A DNA stretch of 64,000 bases. Source: Oceanobacter mangrovi. GTDB taxonomy: Bacteria; Pseudomonadota; Gammaproteobacteria; Pseudomonadales; Oceanobacteraceae. How positions within the stretch are numbered: the stretch's first letter is position 1; every line of letters starts with the position of its first letter. A model generated the notes under the pieces. The model did no database searches. It saw only the letters and a list, made by a program, of their open reading frames with translations, and was not told the DNA's origin. Of the stretch, positions 25,833 to 34,591 are shown piece after piece. The translations under genes and the position numbers were made by a program. The stretch lies in NCBI RefSeq assembly GCF_019740315.1, contig NZ_JAHXZR010000014.1:85927-149926 (forward strand), written 5' to 3'.

Positions 25833-26219
25833 ATGCCGATGTACGAATATAAATGCCCGCACCACGGCGTATTTCAGGAACTGGCTCCGATGCAGCAGCA
25901 CGACCAGCCAAAACCCTGCCCGCAGTGCCAGACCGTTTCAGCACGGGTGATTGTGCTGCCACCGGAAATTGCCCGGGTATTGAGAGAAACCCGCGCGGCG
26001 ATGGAACGTAATGAAAAAGCCCGTGAAAGCCCGGATGTGATGACCGCCGGACAATACCGGGAACGGGAAGAGGAGCGTCAGGCCCGTGCCGCCGTAGAGC
26101 ACAGGCACCACTCAGGCTGTGGCTGCAATCAGGGCAAAAAGCGCAAAAGCAACCTGATGTACACCGCCGAAGGCAACAAGATGTTCCCCGGCATGCGGCC
26201 GTGGATGATCAGCCATTGA
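25833..26219 (+). CDS. fmdB: FmdB-family zinc-ribbon protein
   Basis: 128 residues. MPMYEYKCPHHGVFQEL and PKPCPQCQT supply a zinc ribbon: the first knuckle is Cys-x2-His and the second Cys-x2-Cys, so one ligand of the usual four-cysteine FmdB ribbon is replaced by His. The rest is charged and helical with a CGCNQGKKRK segment. FmdB was described as a regulator-like protein of the Methylophilus amidase operon, though many relatives have no known role. Position directly after fmdA supports the name. Strong AGGAAAC site before the ATG. Confidence 0.85.
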   Translation: MPMYEYKCPHHGVFQELAPMQQHDQPKPCPQCQTVSARVIVLPPEIARVLRETRAAMERNEKARESPDVMTAGQYREREEERQARAAVEHRHHSGCGCNQGKKRKSNLMYTAEGNKMFPGMRPWMISH

Positions 26220-26295
26220 TAACAGCCTGGCAGCATTCACCGCCGTATGGATTTTGGAGCAAGCCCGAAGCAACGGCGGGCATCCTGCCGGTTGA

Positions 26296-27150
26296 TCAGG
26301 GCCGCCAGATAATCCGTTCCCACAGCACCCGGAACCGGACTTCTGGCACCACAAAACAAAACGGCTGCCCTTCGACACCGAGCTGCTCAAGCAACGCACC
26401 GGCACGAAACTCCAGGCACTCGCACGCAATGACCTCATCCAGCGGGATCGGCAAGTCAATCCCCGCCTGAGCGAGCATACCGGTGTCTGAGACAGCACAA
26501 ATCGCCGAGTCCTGCTGGGTCAATGCCGCCACCGCCTCGGACCAGGATGGATAGAAAGCTTCAAACCCGGCAGGCAGCTTCGGCGTTTCGCAAGGGCGAA
26601 CGCGGGAATACAACTCCGGAGCACTACCACTGGCAGCGGTAATTTCCGTCAGATATTCATCGCCCCGCTGCTGATGCAAAAACGAATTCGCCAGATGGGA
26701 AGGCAAGGCATCACTGAACACCCGGCTCCCCACGGCGTAGGCCAGGTTATCAAATACATTACGGATAAAAACCACCACTCCGGCAGCCGGGCCAAGCCCG
26801 TTGGCAGAGTTGACATAAAAACGCCAGTTACTTTGCAGGGGCGATGGCATCCACTTACGCACCGCAGACGCCGGACCAAAGTGGCCATGCTGATAGGAAA
26901 GGATAGTCAGAATGGTTTTATTACCCACAGATACCAACTCAACCCCCGCCGGCACTGCCGCCTGGGCCAGTGGCAAAGGCACCACCCAGTTGAGATAGAC
27001 AACCGTGCTCACGTCACTTTGCAGCTGCAGAAATGGCAAGCGGGAAAGCACTGCACGCCGTATTGCTGCCAGTCGACTGGAGTTTGCCAGCCAGTTGAAT
27101 ACGGCGGTCATCATTCCCCCGCGAGGGGTTACAAAGCGGTTCGAAGTCAT
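26296..27150 (-). CDS. DUF2071-like protein (tentative)
   Basis: 284 residues from the ATG at 27148-27150, with AAGGA eight bases upstream. The pattern VVYLNWVVPLPLAQAAVPAG, VSVGNKTILTILSYQHGHFG and WRFYVNSANGLGPAAGVVVF resembles the DUF2071/YqjF and acetoacetate-decarboxylase-like fold, in which a protein with a decarboxylase shape has lost catalytic residues. I cannot name a lysine nucleophile, so no reaction is proposed. Convergent with fmdB and divergent from the AraC regulator at 27.4 kb, so it could be controlled by that regulator. Confidence 0.5.
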   Translation of the reverse strand: MTSNRFVTPRGGMMTAVFNWLANSSRLAAIRRAVLSRLPFLQLQSDVSTVVYLNWVVPLPLAQAAVPAGVELVSVGNKTILTILSYQHGHFGPASAVRKWMPSPLQSNWRFYVNSANGLGPAAGVVVFIRNVFDNLAYAVGSRVFSDALPSHLANSFLHQQRGDEYLTEITAASGSAPELYSRVRPCETPKLPAGFEAFYPSWSEAVAALTQQDSAICAVSDTGMLAQAGIDLPIPLDEVIACECLEFRAGALLEQLGVEGQPFCFVVPEVRFRVLWERIIWRP

Positions 27151-27408
27151 AACGTCATCCTTGAGTAATGACAGCAAGATACGGATCAGAAGTGTTGTTT
27201 GTAAACAGCAACCCGCGGCCCGCTTTTTGCGTTAGCTATTTAGCTACCTGTTTTGCCAGATACAGGCTGGTTTTCTGCACTAAAACAACGCCTTGATGCA
27301 TCTGCCGCACGGATATGGGCATAGAGAAATGGACGCCACGTCATCAGGACTGTCAGGGCACCGTCGCCCAAACGGATCATTCTGGCCCGATGCGAGATCA
27401 GCAGTACG

Positions 27409-28410
27409 ATGAACAGTCATTTCGAGATGCATTCCAGTTCCGACGTCCGCAATCTGTTGTCAGACTTTGAGGTCTTTCGTACCCGTGATCACGATGAAGC
27501 GCGGGAATGGGGCCGCAAGGTGTTCTGCGACAATTCTCTTGAATACCTGTCATCCGATGATCTCAACGCCTACCTCTATTATCGCAAGGTCGGCGACGTT
27601 GGCCTTGGCCGTATGAGTTATGGGGCAGAAGTGATTATTTCACCGGCCGAGCTGCACTCCTTTGTGCTGTTTCAGCTACCGATTCATGGCCGGGAGCAAA
27701 CGACCCAGCGCGGTGTGGTTACCGAAACCCGTCCCGGCGTCGGCAACTTTATTAACAGTAACAGCCCGTCCCGGGTACACCACGACGACAACACGGAAAA
27801 GCTGATTGTACGGATCGAACGAGCGACGCTGGAACAGCACTGCCAGAGCTTTATTGGTCGCAGCCTGAATCAGCCGCTGGAGTTTGACGCTCGTATGGAC
27901 ATGTCCAACCCAGCGGGGCACAGCTGGATGCGAACCCTGCGTTGGGCCTATGACATGCTGTCGATCCCCGATCTGAGCATGTCTCCTATCGTCGAAAAGC
28001 AGATCGAGCAGTCGGTTCTTGCCATGGCGCTGAGCTGTCAGCCACACAGTTTCAGCCAATTACTGACACAGCGAGAGCCACTGATTGCACCGGCGTTTGT
28101 ACGCCGCGCCCAGGACTTTATTGCCGCCAATGCCAGCAATCCAATCAGCGTATCCGACATCGCCCGCGAGGTCGGTGTCAGCAGCCGCTCGTTATACGAC
28201 GGCTTTCAACGCTACGCCCAGACCACCCCCAACCAGTTCATCCGGGAATTCCGGCTGCAACGGGTACGCGAAGAGCTGCTCGGCAGCTGTGCCAGCCAGA
28301 CGACGATTACCCAGGTCGCACTGCAATGGGGATTTGGCCATCTCGGCCATTTCACCACAGCCTATAAAAAACGCTTTGGTGAAACGCCGTCGCAAACCCT
28401 CGCCCGTTAA
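27409..28410 (+). CDS. AraC-family regulator
   Basis: 333 residues. The C-terminal ~100 residues hold two helix-turn-helices: ANPISVSDIAREVGVSSRSLY-like first helix, and TQVALQWGFGHLGHFTTAYK with KRFGETPSQTLAR for the second. The N-terminal part (residues ~10-190) is a ligand-binding cupin-like domain of the AraC_binding_2 kind (GRMSYGAEVIISPAELHSFV, FQLPIHGREQ). This kind regulates ring-hydroxylating dioxygenase operons, and a Rieske gene follows 139 bp downstream. It is a paralog of the protein at 29968-30930; both begin with a 'D-x-D-E-x-R' block. Confidence 0.9.
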   Translation: MNSHFEMHSSSDVRNLLSDFEVFRTRDHDEAREWGRKVFCDNSLEYLSSDDLNAYLYYRKVGDVGLGRMSYGAEVIISPAELHSFVLFQLPIHGREQTTQRGVVTETRPGVGNFINSNSPSRVHHDDNTEKLIVRIERATLEQHCQSFIGRSLNQPLEFDARMDMSNPAGHSWMRTLRWAYDMLSIPDLSMSPIVEKQIEQSVLAMALSCQPHSFSQLLTQREPLIAPAFVRRAQDFIAANASNPISVSDIAREVGVSSRSLYDGFQRYAQTTPNQFIREFRLQRVREELLGSCASQTTITQVALQWGFGHLGHFTTAYKKRFGETPSQTLAR

Positions 28411-28549
28411 TTGGACAAATGCTCCAAATTCTCCATCAGTCACTTTTCTGCACGAACGGGATAACCTCTGCCGAAATGGGAGTGCTGGCCAAGGCTGCGA
28501 TTCCTAGCATGACATCACAACCTCAAACGTGATTAGCCGGGGATTTACC

Positions 28550-29884
28550 ATGTCAGACCAGCCTATTGTTCGCCGTCGTGTCGTCAACAGCAGCATCAGC
28601 GAAAGTCGCGTCAACGACGACCAGACCCAAAGCCAGTATCAGCCATACAAAGACGCTGCCTGGGGTTTCATCAACCACTGGTATCCTGCCCTGTTCAGCG
28701 AAGAACTGGCGGAAGACGCCGTTGAAGGCATCCAGATTTGTGGTATTCCGATCGTTCTGCGCCGCGTCAACGGTAAGGTCTTTGCGCTCAAGGACCAGTG
28801 TGTCCACCGTGGTGTACGGCTGTCTGAAAAGCCCATGTGCTTCAACAAGAAAACCATTTCCTGCTGGTATCACGGCTTTACTTTCGACCTTGAAAACGGC
28901 GACCTGACGACCATCGTTGCCAACCCGCAAGACAAGCTGATTGGCACCACCGGGATTACCCCTTACCCGGTCGAAGAAGTCGCCGGTATGATTTTCGTAT
29001 TCGTGCGTGACGACAACTTCCCACTACCAGACGTACCACCGCTCTCCGAAGACCTGCCATTCCGCTTCCCGGAAAACAGCGAACGCTTCCCTCACCCATT
29101 GTGGCCAGCCTCCCCCAGCCTGCTGGATGACAACGCGGTTGCAATGGGAATTCACCGCACCGGCTACGGCAACTGGCGAATCGCCTGTGAGAATGGCTTC
29201 GACAACGCCCACATTCTGGTACACAAGGACAACACCATCGTCCACGCCATGGAATGGGTACTGCCACTCGGTATCCTGCCGGTCGATGATGAATGCATTA
29301 CCGTGGTCGAAGACGATCAGGGCCCCAAAGGCATGATGCAGTGGCTGTTTACCGACAAATGGGCACCGGTACTGGAAAACGAAGAGCTGGGGCTCAAGGT
29401 TGAAGGCGTCAATGGCCGCGCCTATCGCACCTCGGTCGTCCTGCCGGGGGTATTGATGGTAGAAAACTGGCCGGGCGAGCACATGGTGCAGTACGAATGG
29501 TATGTGCCAATCACTGACGACACCCATGAATACTGGGAAGTGATCGTGCGAGTGTGTGATACCCCGGAAGCACTGGAAAAACACGCCTACCGCTTCGAAC
29601 GGGTGTACAAGCCACTCGCTTTGCATGGCTTCAACGACTGTGACCTCTACGCCCGCGAAGCCATGCAGGATTTCTATACCGACGGCACCGGCTGGGATGA
29701 CGAACAACTGGTGAGTACCGATATTTCCCCCATCACCTGGCGCAAGCTGGCATCCCGCTGGAACCGTGGTATCGCCAAACCGGCCCGCGGCGTTACCGGT
29801 GCCCGCAAGGACACCAGTATCCGCTTTATGAAAACGGCTGAAGGTAAACCACCAGCCTACAAGGTTGAAAAAATCGAAGACTGA
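28550..29884 (+). CDS. Rieske dioxygenase alpha subunit, carbazole 1,9a-dioxygenase (CarAa)-like
   Basis: 444 residues from the ATG at 28550 (GGGGAT before it). The Rieske domain ligands are in DQCVHRGVRL and CWYHGFTFD. The catalytic domain has ENGFDNAHILVHKDNT, the pattern with Asn, two His and downstream Asp found in CarAa, and an acidic ligand candidate in CDLYAREAMQDFY. CarAa-type enzymes are homotrimers without a beta subunit and oxidise fused N-heteroaromatics or related amines by angular or lateral dioxygenation. The plant-type ferredoxin reductase at 36.4 kb is the likely electron donor. It lies between two paralogous AraC regulators. Confidence 0.88.
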   Translation: MSDQPIVRRRVVNSSISESRVNDDQTQSQYQPYKDAAWGFINHWYPALFSEELAEDAVEGIQICGIPIVLRRVNGKVFALKDQCVHRGVRLSEKPMCFNKKTISCWYHGFTFDLENGDLTTIVANPQDKLIGTTGITPYPVEEVAGMIFVFVRDDNFPLPDVPPLSEDLPFRFPENSERFPHPLWPASPSLLDDNAVAMGIHRTGYGNWRIACENGFDNAHILVHKDNTIVHAMEWVLPLGILPVDDECITVVEDDQGPKGMMQWLFTDKWAPVLENEELGLKVEGVNGRAYRTSVVLPGVLMVENWPGEHMVQYEWYVPITDDTHEYWEVIVRVCDTPEALEKHAYRFERVYKPLALHGFNDCDLYAREAMQDFYTDGTGWDDEQLVSTDISPITWRKLASRWNRGIAKPARGVTGARKDTSIRFMKTAEGKPPAYKVEKIED

Positions 29885-29915
29885 TTCTGGCAATTCCACC
29901 TCAGACTGCCAGAGC

Positions 29916-29939
29916 GCCGCCAGCCTCACCGCTGGCGGC
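29916..29939 (+). terminator. Hairpin after the Rieske gene
   Basis: GCCGCCAGC (29916-29924) pairs perfectly with GCTGGCGGC (29931-29939), loop CTCACC. No T run follows and the next ATG is 29 bp on, so it may limit read-through into the second AraC gene or stabilise the Rieske mRNA. Confidence 0.55.
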
Positions 29940-29967
29940 ATTGCAGACCACAGACAGGAGCACAGAT

Positions 29968-30930
29968 ATGGCCACCGCTCTGCTAGCCAGTGAATCGTTA
30001 CATTCCGGTGATTACGACGAAACCCGCCAGATCGTAGCCGAACGTTTCTGTGGCCACGATCTGATCCCGACCCGCAAGAATGCCTGTCTTGATTACCAGC
30101 ACGAGTTCGTCAAGGCGGGCAGTGTCAGCCTGTGCCGGATGCAGTACGGCGCCGAGGTGGATGTCTGCGTTGAACAGCTGGGGGACTTCTTTCTGATCCA
30201 GATTCCCCTGAAAGGCTACGACAAACAACGCCGTCATAATCAGGATCTCATCAGCGACCCTCGCAAGGCCACCATTCACCAGCCCCGCCAGCCCTTGCAC
30301 ATGCACTGGAGCGGCGACTGCGAAAAGCTGGCGATCCGTATCGAACACGGCTATCTCGAACGTCTGTCAAACGCCCTTTATGGCCACCATGGTCAGGTTA
30401 AACCACAACTGAATGAAGCCATCTCACTGGAAGATGCCCGCGGACAGGCCTGGAGCCGACAGGCACTCAACCTGTTTGAGCAGCTGAGCCAAAGCCCGGA
30501 TCTCTATAACAACGAACTGATTCTTGGCCAGCATGTAGAACTGTTGGCCAACAGCCTGTTGCACTGGCACGCCACAGTGCCGTCATACCCGCTGACGACC
30601 AGTGTGATGCCACGCCACGTCCGCAAGGCCGTCGACTATATTCAGGCTCATGCCAGCCAGCCCATCAGTGCCATTCAGCTGGCGGACGTCAGTGGTGTCA
30701 GCGTGCGTTCCCTGTATGCCGGATTCCGTGAATATCTGCACACCAGCCCCAATCGCTATATTGCAGACACCCGCCTGTTACGTGCCCACCATGACCTCGG
30801 CAACCCGGATGAAAGCGGGAATGTGACGGACATCGCCACCCGTTGGGGCTTTTCACAACTGGGACGTTTTTCAAAAGAGTATTTTCAGCGCTTTGGTGAA
30901 CACCCGCGTGAAACCCTCAGACGCCGCTAA
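29968..30930 (+). CDS. AraC-family regulator, paralog of the one at 27.4 kb
   Basis: 320 residues from the ATG at 29968, preceded by AGGAG. Same plan as the protein at 27409: ligand domain with DYDETRQIVAERFCGHDLIP, SLCRMQYGAEVDVCVEQLGD, FLIQIPLKGYDKQR, then two helix-turn-helices (ISAIQLADVSGVSVRSLYAG; IATRWGFSQLGRFSKEYFQR) and the ending FGEHPRETLRRR. Two related sensors bracketing one oxygenase gene suggest control by substrate and by a second signal such as a product. A hairpin separates it from the oxygenase gene. Confidence 0.9.
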   Translation: MATALLASESLHSGDYDETRQIVAERFCGHDLIPTRKNACLDYQHEFVKAGSVSLCRMQYGAEVDVCVEQLGDFFLIQIPLKGYDKQRRHNQDLISDPRKATIHQPRQPLHMHWSGDCEKLAIRIEHGYLERLSNALYGHHGQVKPQLNEAISLEDARGQAWSRQALNLFEQLSQSPDLYNNELILGQHVELLANSLLHWHATVPSYPLTTSVMPRHVRKAVDYIQAHASQPISAIQLADVSGVSVRSLYAGFREYLHTSPNRYIADTRLLRAHHDLGNPDESGNVTDIATRWGFSQLGRFSKEYFQRFGEHPRETLRRR

Positions 30931-31037
30931 CGACAATCGCCATCAGCGAACCGGTCAATATTGGAAGCCGGGCCGGGCAAGGTGTCAAAACACAGGGCAA
31001 GAGACTCAGTACAGGGAAACAGACAAACAATGGATGA

Positions 31038-31068
31038 ATCGTCCCCGCCCGTCAGTAGCGGGGACGAT
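31038..31068. terminator. Strong hairpin between convergent genes
   Basis: ATCGTCCCCGC (31038-31048) pairs perfectly with GCGGGGACGAT (31058-31068), an 11-bp stem, between the AraC gene stop and the end of the minus-strand permease. No long T run on either side; likely a shared transcription end. Confidence 0.65.
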
Positions 31069-31080
31069 CAGAAGGCAGGA

Positions 31081-32556
31081 TCAGTGCAGCGTGCGGAAGG
31101 ATTCCAGCAACGCCGGAATACCAGGGAACATCCCAATCGCCGCCATCACGGTGCACAGCACCAGGAAGGTCACACCCGGAATCACCCAGCGGCCAGTATG
31201 GCCCAGTTCCTTGCCGCGTTCCTTGCAGCCAATCAGACCGAGGTTATCCAGCAACATGGTCAGCGACCAGCCGAATACCGGGTTAACCAGCGCCGATGAG
31301 AAGATCACGATGGCTGCCGACTGGGTCGTCTTGCCTTCGCGAGTCATCTGCATACCAGCTTCCAGCAGTGGCAGGAAAACACCAACGATCAGTGCCACAC
31401 TCAGCACCGGTTGCCAGATCGCCAGGTCCATCGGGTAACCCCAGACCGCGGCCACCACACACAGCAAGCCAGTCAGGATGGCGCCAGCCGGAATCGGACG
31501 ACGGGCAATCGCTGCAGGCACAATGTAGGTACCCCAGGAAGACGCGATGTTACCGCCACCCAGCGCACTGCCCACCGCCTGACGGGCAGAAGCCGAAATC
31601 ATGGTGTCGTCGATGTTCATCAGTACTTCGTCAGTCTTTTTCGGATAGCTCAGCTCCTGGAACACCCGGTGGCCCAGAAAGTCGGGTGACCACATGGCGA
31701 CCGCCAGTACCGCAAATGGCATTACCGCAATAAAGTGCTCCAGACCTGGCAGGCCCAATTTCCAGCCAGTGTCTTCACCCCACCAGTACGATGGGCTGAG
31801 GTTTGGAATACCCGGTTCGGTCGAGAACTCGAACGGGGCACCCAGTGCAAAGGCAATCGCCGCCGCCAGTACCGCACCTAGCGGAATCGCCAGCCAACGC
31901 ATCTGAATATGCTCCAGCCAGGCGTACATGATGATGGTGCAAATGATCACCGCAAAGGCGATATAAGCCATATCGAAGCCGTTGGCCCAGGCAAACAGCT
32001 TGGCGACCTGGCCGGTCACGCCGATAAATCCGAGGTAAAGCAATAACCCGCCACAAACCCCATTACTGGTGAGTTTGGCCAGCAAACTGCCGCCTTTGGT
32101 AATGCCGAGAATAAAACCGAACACCCCGATTAACAGGCCAAGCGCCATCGGGTGGCCGCCGGAGGCCACAATCAGTGGAATCAGCGGAATCAGTGGACCG
32201 TGAGTACCGGCCAGGTTACTGGTCGGGTTCAGGAAACCGGAAATCAGTACCACAAACAGGATTGCGGCAATCAGCATTTCGAAACGGGCGTTTTCAATAA
32301 CAAACTCCCGCGACAGCCCCAGTGGGCCTGCGAATGCACCCACAACCGCTGCAACCATCACAATCTTGCCGATGGTCGCCGCCAGTGCAGGCACCCAGTC
32401 TTCAACTTCAAAGCGGTAGTCACGGAACGGTAAATTCGGACGCCAGCGGCGTGGTTCCATTACCTGCAATTCATGATCAAGATATTCTGCGCGCGTTGCG
32501 AAAGCCGATCGTGGCTGCCGCAACGCCTGGTAGCTTGATTTATTATTATCTTTCAT
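31081..32556 (-). CDS. DUF3360-like membrane permease
   Basis: 491 residues from the ATG at 32554-32556 (AAGG upstream). About twelve membrane segments. Lines such as LISGFLNPTSNLAGTHGPLI, FGFILGITKGGSLLAKLTSN and SASARQAVGSALGGGNIASS are like the SulP/NCS2-type anion and nucleobase carriers, and more exactly the DUF3360 proteins, which have no known substrate. The N-terminal 60 residues are cytoplasmic with RPNLPFRDYRFEVEDW. It lies between oxygenase genes and probably imports a ring compound or organic anion used by the pathway; this is inferred from position. Confidence 0.7.
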   Translation of the reverse strand: MKDNNKSSYQALRQPRSAFATRAEYLDHELQVMEPRRWRPNLPFRDYRFEVEDWVPALAATIGKIVMVAAVVGAFAGPLGLSREFVIENARFEMLIAAILFVVLISGFLNPTSNLAGTHGPLIPLIPLIVASGGHPMALGLLIGVFGFILGITKGGSLLAKLTSNGVCGGLLLYLGFIGVTGQVAKLFAWANGFDMAYIAFAVIICTIIMYAWLEHIQMRWLAIPLGAVLAAAIAFALGAPFEFSTEPGIPNLSPSYWWGEDTGWKLGLPGLEHFIAVMPFAVLAVAMWSPDFLGHRVFQELSYPKKTDEVLMNIDDTMISASARQAVGSALGGGNIASSWGTYIVPAAIARRPIPAGAILTGLLCVVAAVWGYPMDLAIWQPVLSVALIVGVFLPLLEAGMQMTREGKTTQSAAIVIFSSALVNPVFGWSLTMLLDNLGLIGCKERGKELGHTGRWVIPGVTFLVLCTVMAAIGMFPGIPALLESFRTLH

Positions 32557-33328
32557 AAGCGTGCCTTGGCTAAAAGCCCGGGAATCTAAGGCCTGAATTG
32601 CCATATCACAATCAGACTTTAGGCACACATTGATACAAAAAATGTTTGATATTCAGCGAAAAAAGGAGTTTCGACTTTCGAGACACATTGATCCATTCAG
32701 GCAAACAATTGAACGACCTGCGCACCGTTATTTCTGCCGCGTGACCGCTGCAACACAGGCTGGTTGTGCCTTGCCAGCGCTATTTTTCCGCCTTCCCTTT
32801 GCGTCCCGATTCCATTCTGGCTGACGCTGTCTATGAGTCCATCCGTAACTGGCCTGAGGCTCTAATGCTGTTCACCTAAGCGTTTCTAAGCACAAATTGC
32901 CGTCATCCTGAACGGTTTGGGCCGCACAGGCTCAGGGTCCAAAAGCCCTATGGATCCCGGATCTGCTTCGCGTCCGGGATGACGTCGATTTGTTAAATGA
33001 ACAGCATCAGGTTGAAGCCCACCATGTGGCAGTTGTCGACCAGCCGATGTCTGCCGATATATCCCGCAAGGCGCACCAGCATGTCTCTTGTCGCACCAAT
33101 TGAATACAAATATGGCGCCCCAAACCAACGCACTGCGCGCCAATAAAAAGCATAAATAAACGCCCGTTAAATAGTTGCAGGATACGCATATTCCCTGCAG
33201 CCGCTGAATATTTCCGGCCCCGCCTTATCCGCATATTGATGCCACGTCCTTGATATCCATCAAGCATTTTTCAAAGCCAGAACAGCAAGCAAGTAACAAC
33301 AGCCAATCGTTTACGCCGGAGAGACGCC
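32557..33328. other. 772-bp intergenic stretch
   Basis: No gene is supported. The left part (32557-32700) is AT-rich and should hold the promoter of the minus-strand permease. The middle carries an 84-bp palindromic element (listed). The right part (33180-33328) leads into the StyA-like gene. A short frame at 33000-33150 has no start site or family likeness. Confidence 0.6.
32901..32984. repeat. 84-bp palindromic intergenic element (REP/MITE-like)
   Basis: Outer arms CGTCATCC (32901) and GGATGACG (32977) are inverted, and an inner pair ATCCCGGA (32954) with TCCGGGAT (32973) forms a second hairpin. The text around the inner hairpin (GATCCCGGATCTGCTTCGCG) is of the kind seen in small dispersed intergenic repeats of Gammaproteobacteria. 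It has no coding capacity. Confidence 0.6.
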
Positions 33329-34588
33329 ATGAAAAAAATAGCCATTATCGGGGCTGGCCAGTCGGGCCTGCAGCTGGGCATCAGCCTGCTCGACAAGCAC
33401 TGCGAAGTCACTATTGTTTCGAACCGCAGCGGAGATGAAATACTCCACGGCCGGGTGATGTCGAGTCAGTCAATGTATGACATGGCGCTGACCTTCGAAC
33501 GCGAAGCCGGTATCAGCTTCTGGGATGAAAGCTGTCCGCCAACAGAGGGGGTCCATTTCCGTATTGGTAACAGCGACGGCATGATGATCGACTGGCGTGC
33601 CCGGATGCACGCCCCCGGTCAATCCGTCGACCAGCGCATCAAGATGCCACGCTGGATGGACGAATTTGAGAAGCGCGGCGGCAAGCTGATCATTGCGGAT
33701 GCCGACATTGCCATGCTGGAACAGCTGGCCAACGACCACGATCTGGTGGTGGTATCCACCGGCAAGGGCGAAATCGGCCAGCTGTTTGAACGTGACGAAG
33801 AAAAAAGCCAGTTCAATACCCCAATGCGCACCATCTCCCTCAGCTACGTCAACGGCATGCTGCCGCGTGAGGATTATTCAGCACTCAACATCAGCGTCAA
33901 CCCGGGTATCGGCGAGTTTGTAAACTTCCCTTGCCTGACCATCAATGGCCCGGCTGACATCATCAACCTGGAATCGGTACCCGGTGGTCCAATGGATATC
34001 TGGGATACCGTTTCGACTCCCGCCGAGCACCTCGCACTGGCGGTCAAATTTATCCGTGAATACTTCCCGTGGGAGGCCTGGCGCTGCGAAAACCTGTCAC
34101 TGACAGACGATCTGGGCACGCTCTGGGGCCGGGTGCCGCCAACCGTTCGCAAACCCATTGGTACGCTGCCATCCGGTAAAACCGTACTCGGTATGGCCGA
34201 TGTACTGGTGCTGAATGACCCGGTCACCGGGCAGGGCTCCAACAATGCCAGCAAGTGTTCCGTCATCTACCGTGATGCGATCCTTGATTGTATGACCGAG
34301 GGTGACGGCCGCTTCGATGATAGCTGGAAGCAGGCCACTTTCGACCGCTATTGGGACTACGCCGAGTGGGTCGTCAAATTCACCAATACCCATTTGTTAC
34401 CACCCCCGGAGTCGGTACTGATGGTGATGGGCGCCTGCCAGCAAATTCCGGCACTGGCGACCACCATTGCCAACTCCTTTGACGACCCCAAATCACTGGC
34501 TCCCTGGTATTACGAAGCCGCCGCGGCTGAACAGGTCATCGCCTCCTACAGCACCCAAACCACCAGCCAATCAACCGCGGAGGCCTGA
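33329..34588 (+). CDS. FAD-dependent styrene/indole monooxygenase, oxygenase component (StyA-like)
   Basis: 419 residues, the family length. It starts KKIAIIGAGQSGLQLGISLL, the FAD fold of StyA, and has HGRVMSSQSMYDMALTFERE, WMDEFEKRGGKLIIADADIA and the late NDPVTGQGSNNASKCSVIY flavin motif. StyA uses FADH2 from a separate reductase to epoxidise styrene or indole, giving indigo from indole. The cognate flavin reductase lies two genes on at 35808. GGAGAG lies before the ATG. The presence of a CarAa-like oxygenase and an amidase in the same block hints at an N-heteroaromatic such as indole as substrate; styrene cannot be excluded, but no StyC/StyD genes are here. Confidence 0.88.
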   Translation: MKKIAIIGAGQSGLQLGISLLDKHCEVTIVSNRSGDEILHGRVMSSQSMYDMALTFEREAGISFWDESCPPTEGVHFRIGNSDGMMIDWRARMHAPGQSVDQRIKMPRWMDEFEKRGGKLIIADADIAMLEQLANDHDLVVVSTGKGEIGQLFERDEEKSQFNTPMRTISLSYVNGMLPREDYSALNISVNPGIGEFVNFPCLTINGPADIINLESVPGGPMDIWDTVSTPAEHLALAVKFIREYFPWEAWRCENLSLTDDLGTLWGRVPPTVRKPIGTLPSGKTVLGMADVLVLNDPVTGQGSNNASKCSVIYRDAILDCMTEGDGRFDDSWKQATFDRYWDYAEWVVKFTNTHLLPPPESVLMVMGACQQIPALATTIANSFDDPKSLAPWYYEAAAAEQVIASYSTQTTSQSTAEA

Positions 34589-34591
34589 GCC

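Noticed and set aside
29024..29941. 305-codon minus-strand frame across the CarAa-like gene
   Set aside because: Antisense to a gene with intact Rieske and iron-site motifs; no ribosome-binding site.
33000..33150. Short frame between the permease and StyA-like gene
   Set aside because: No start site, no conserved pattern, next to a palindromic repeat.
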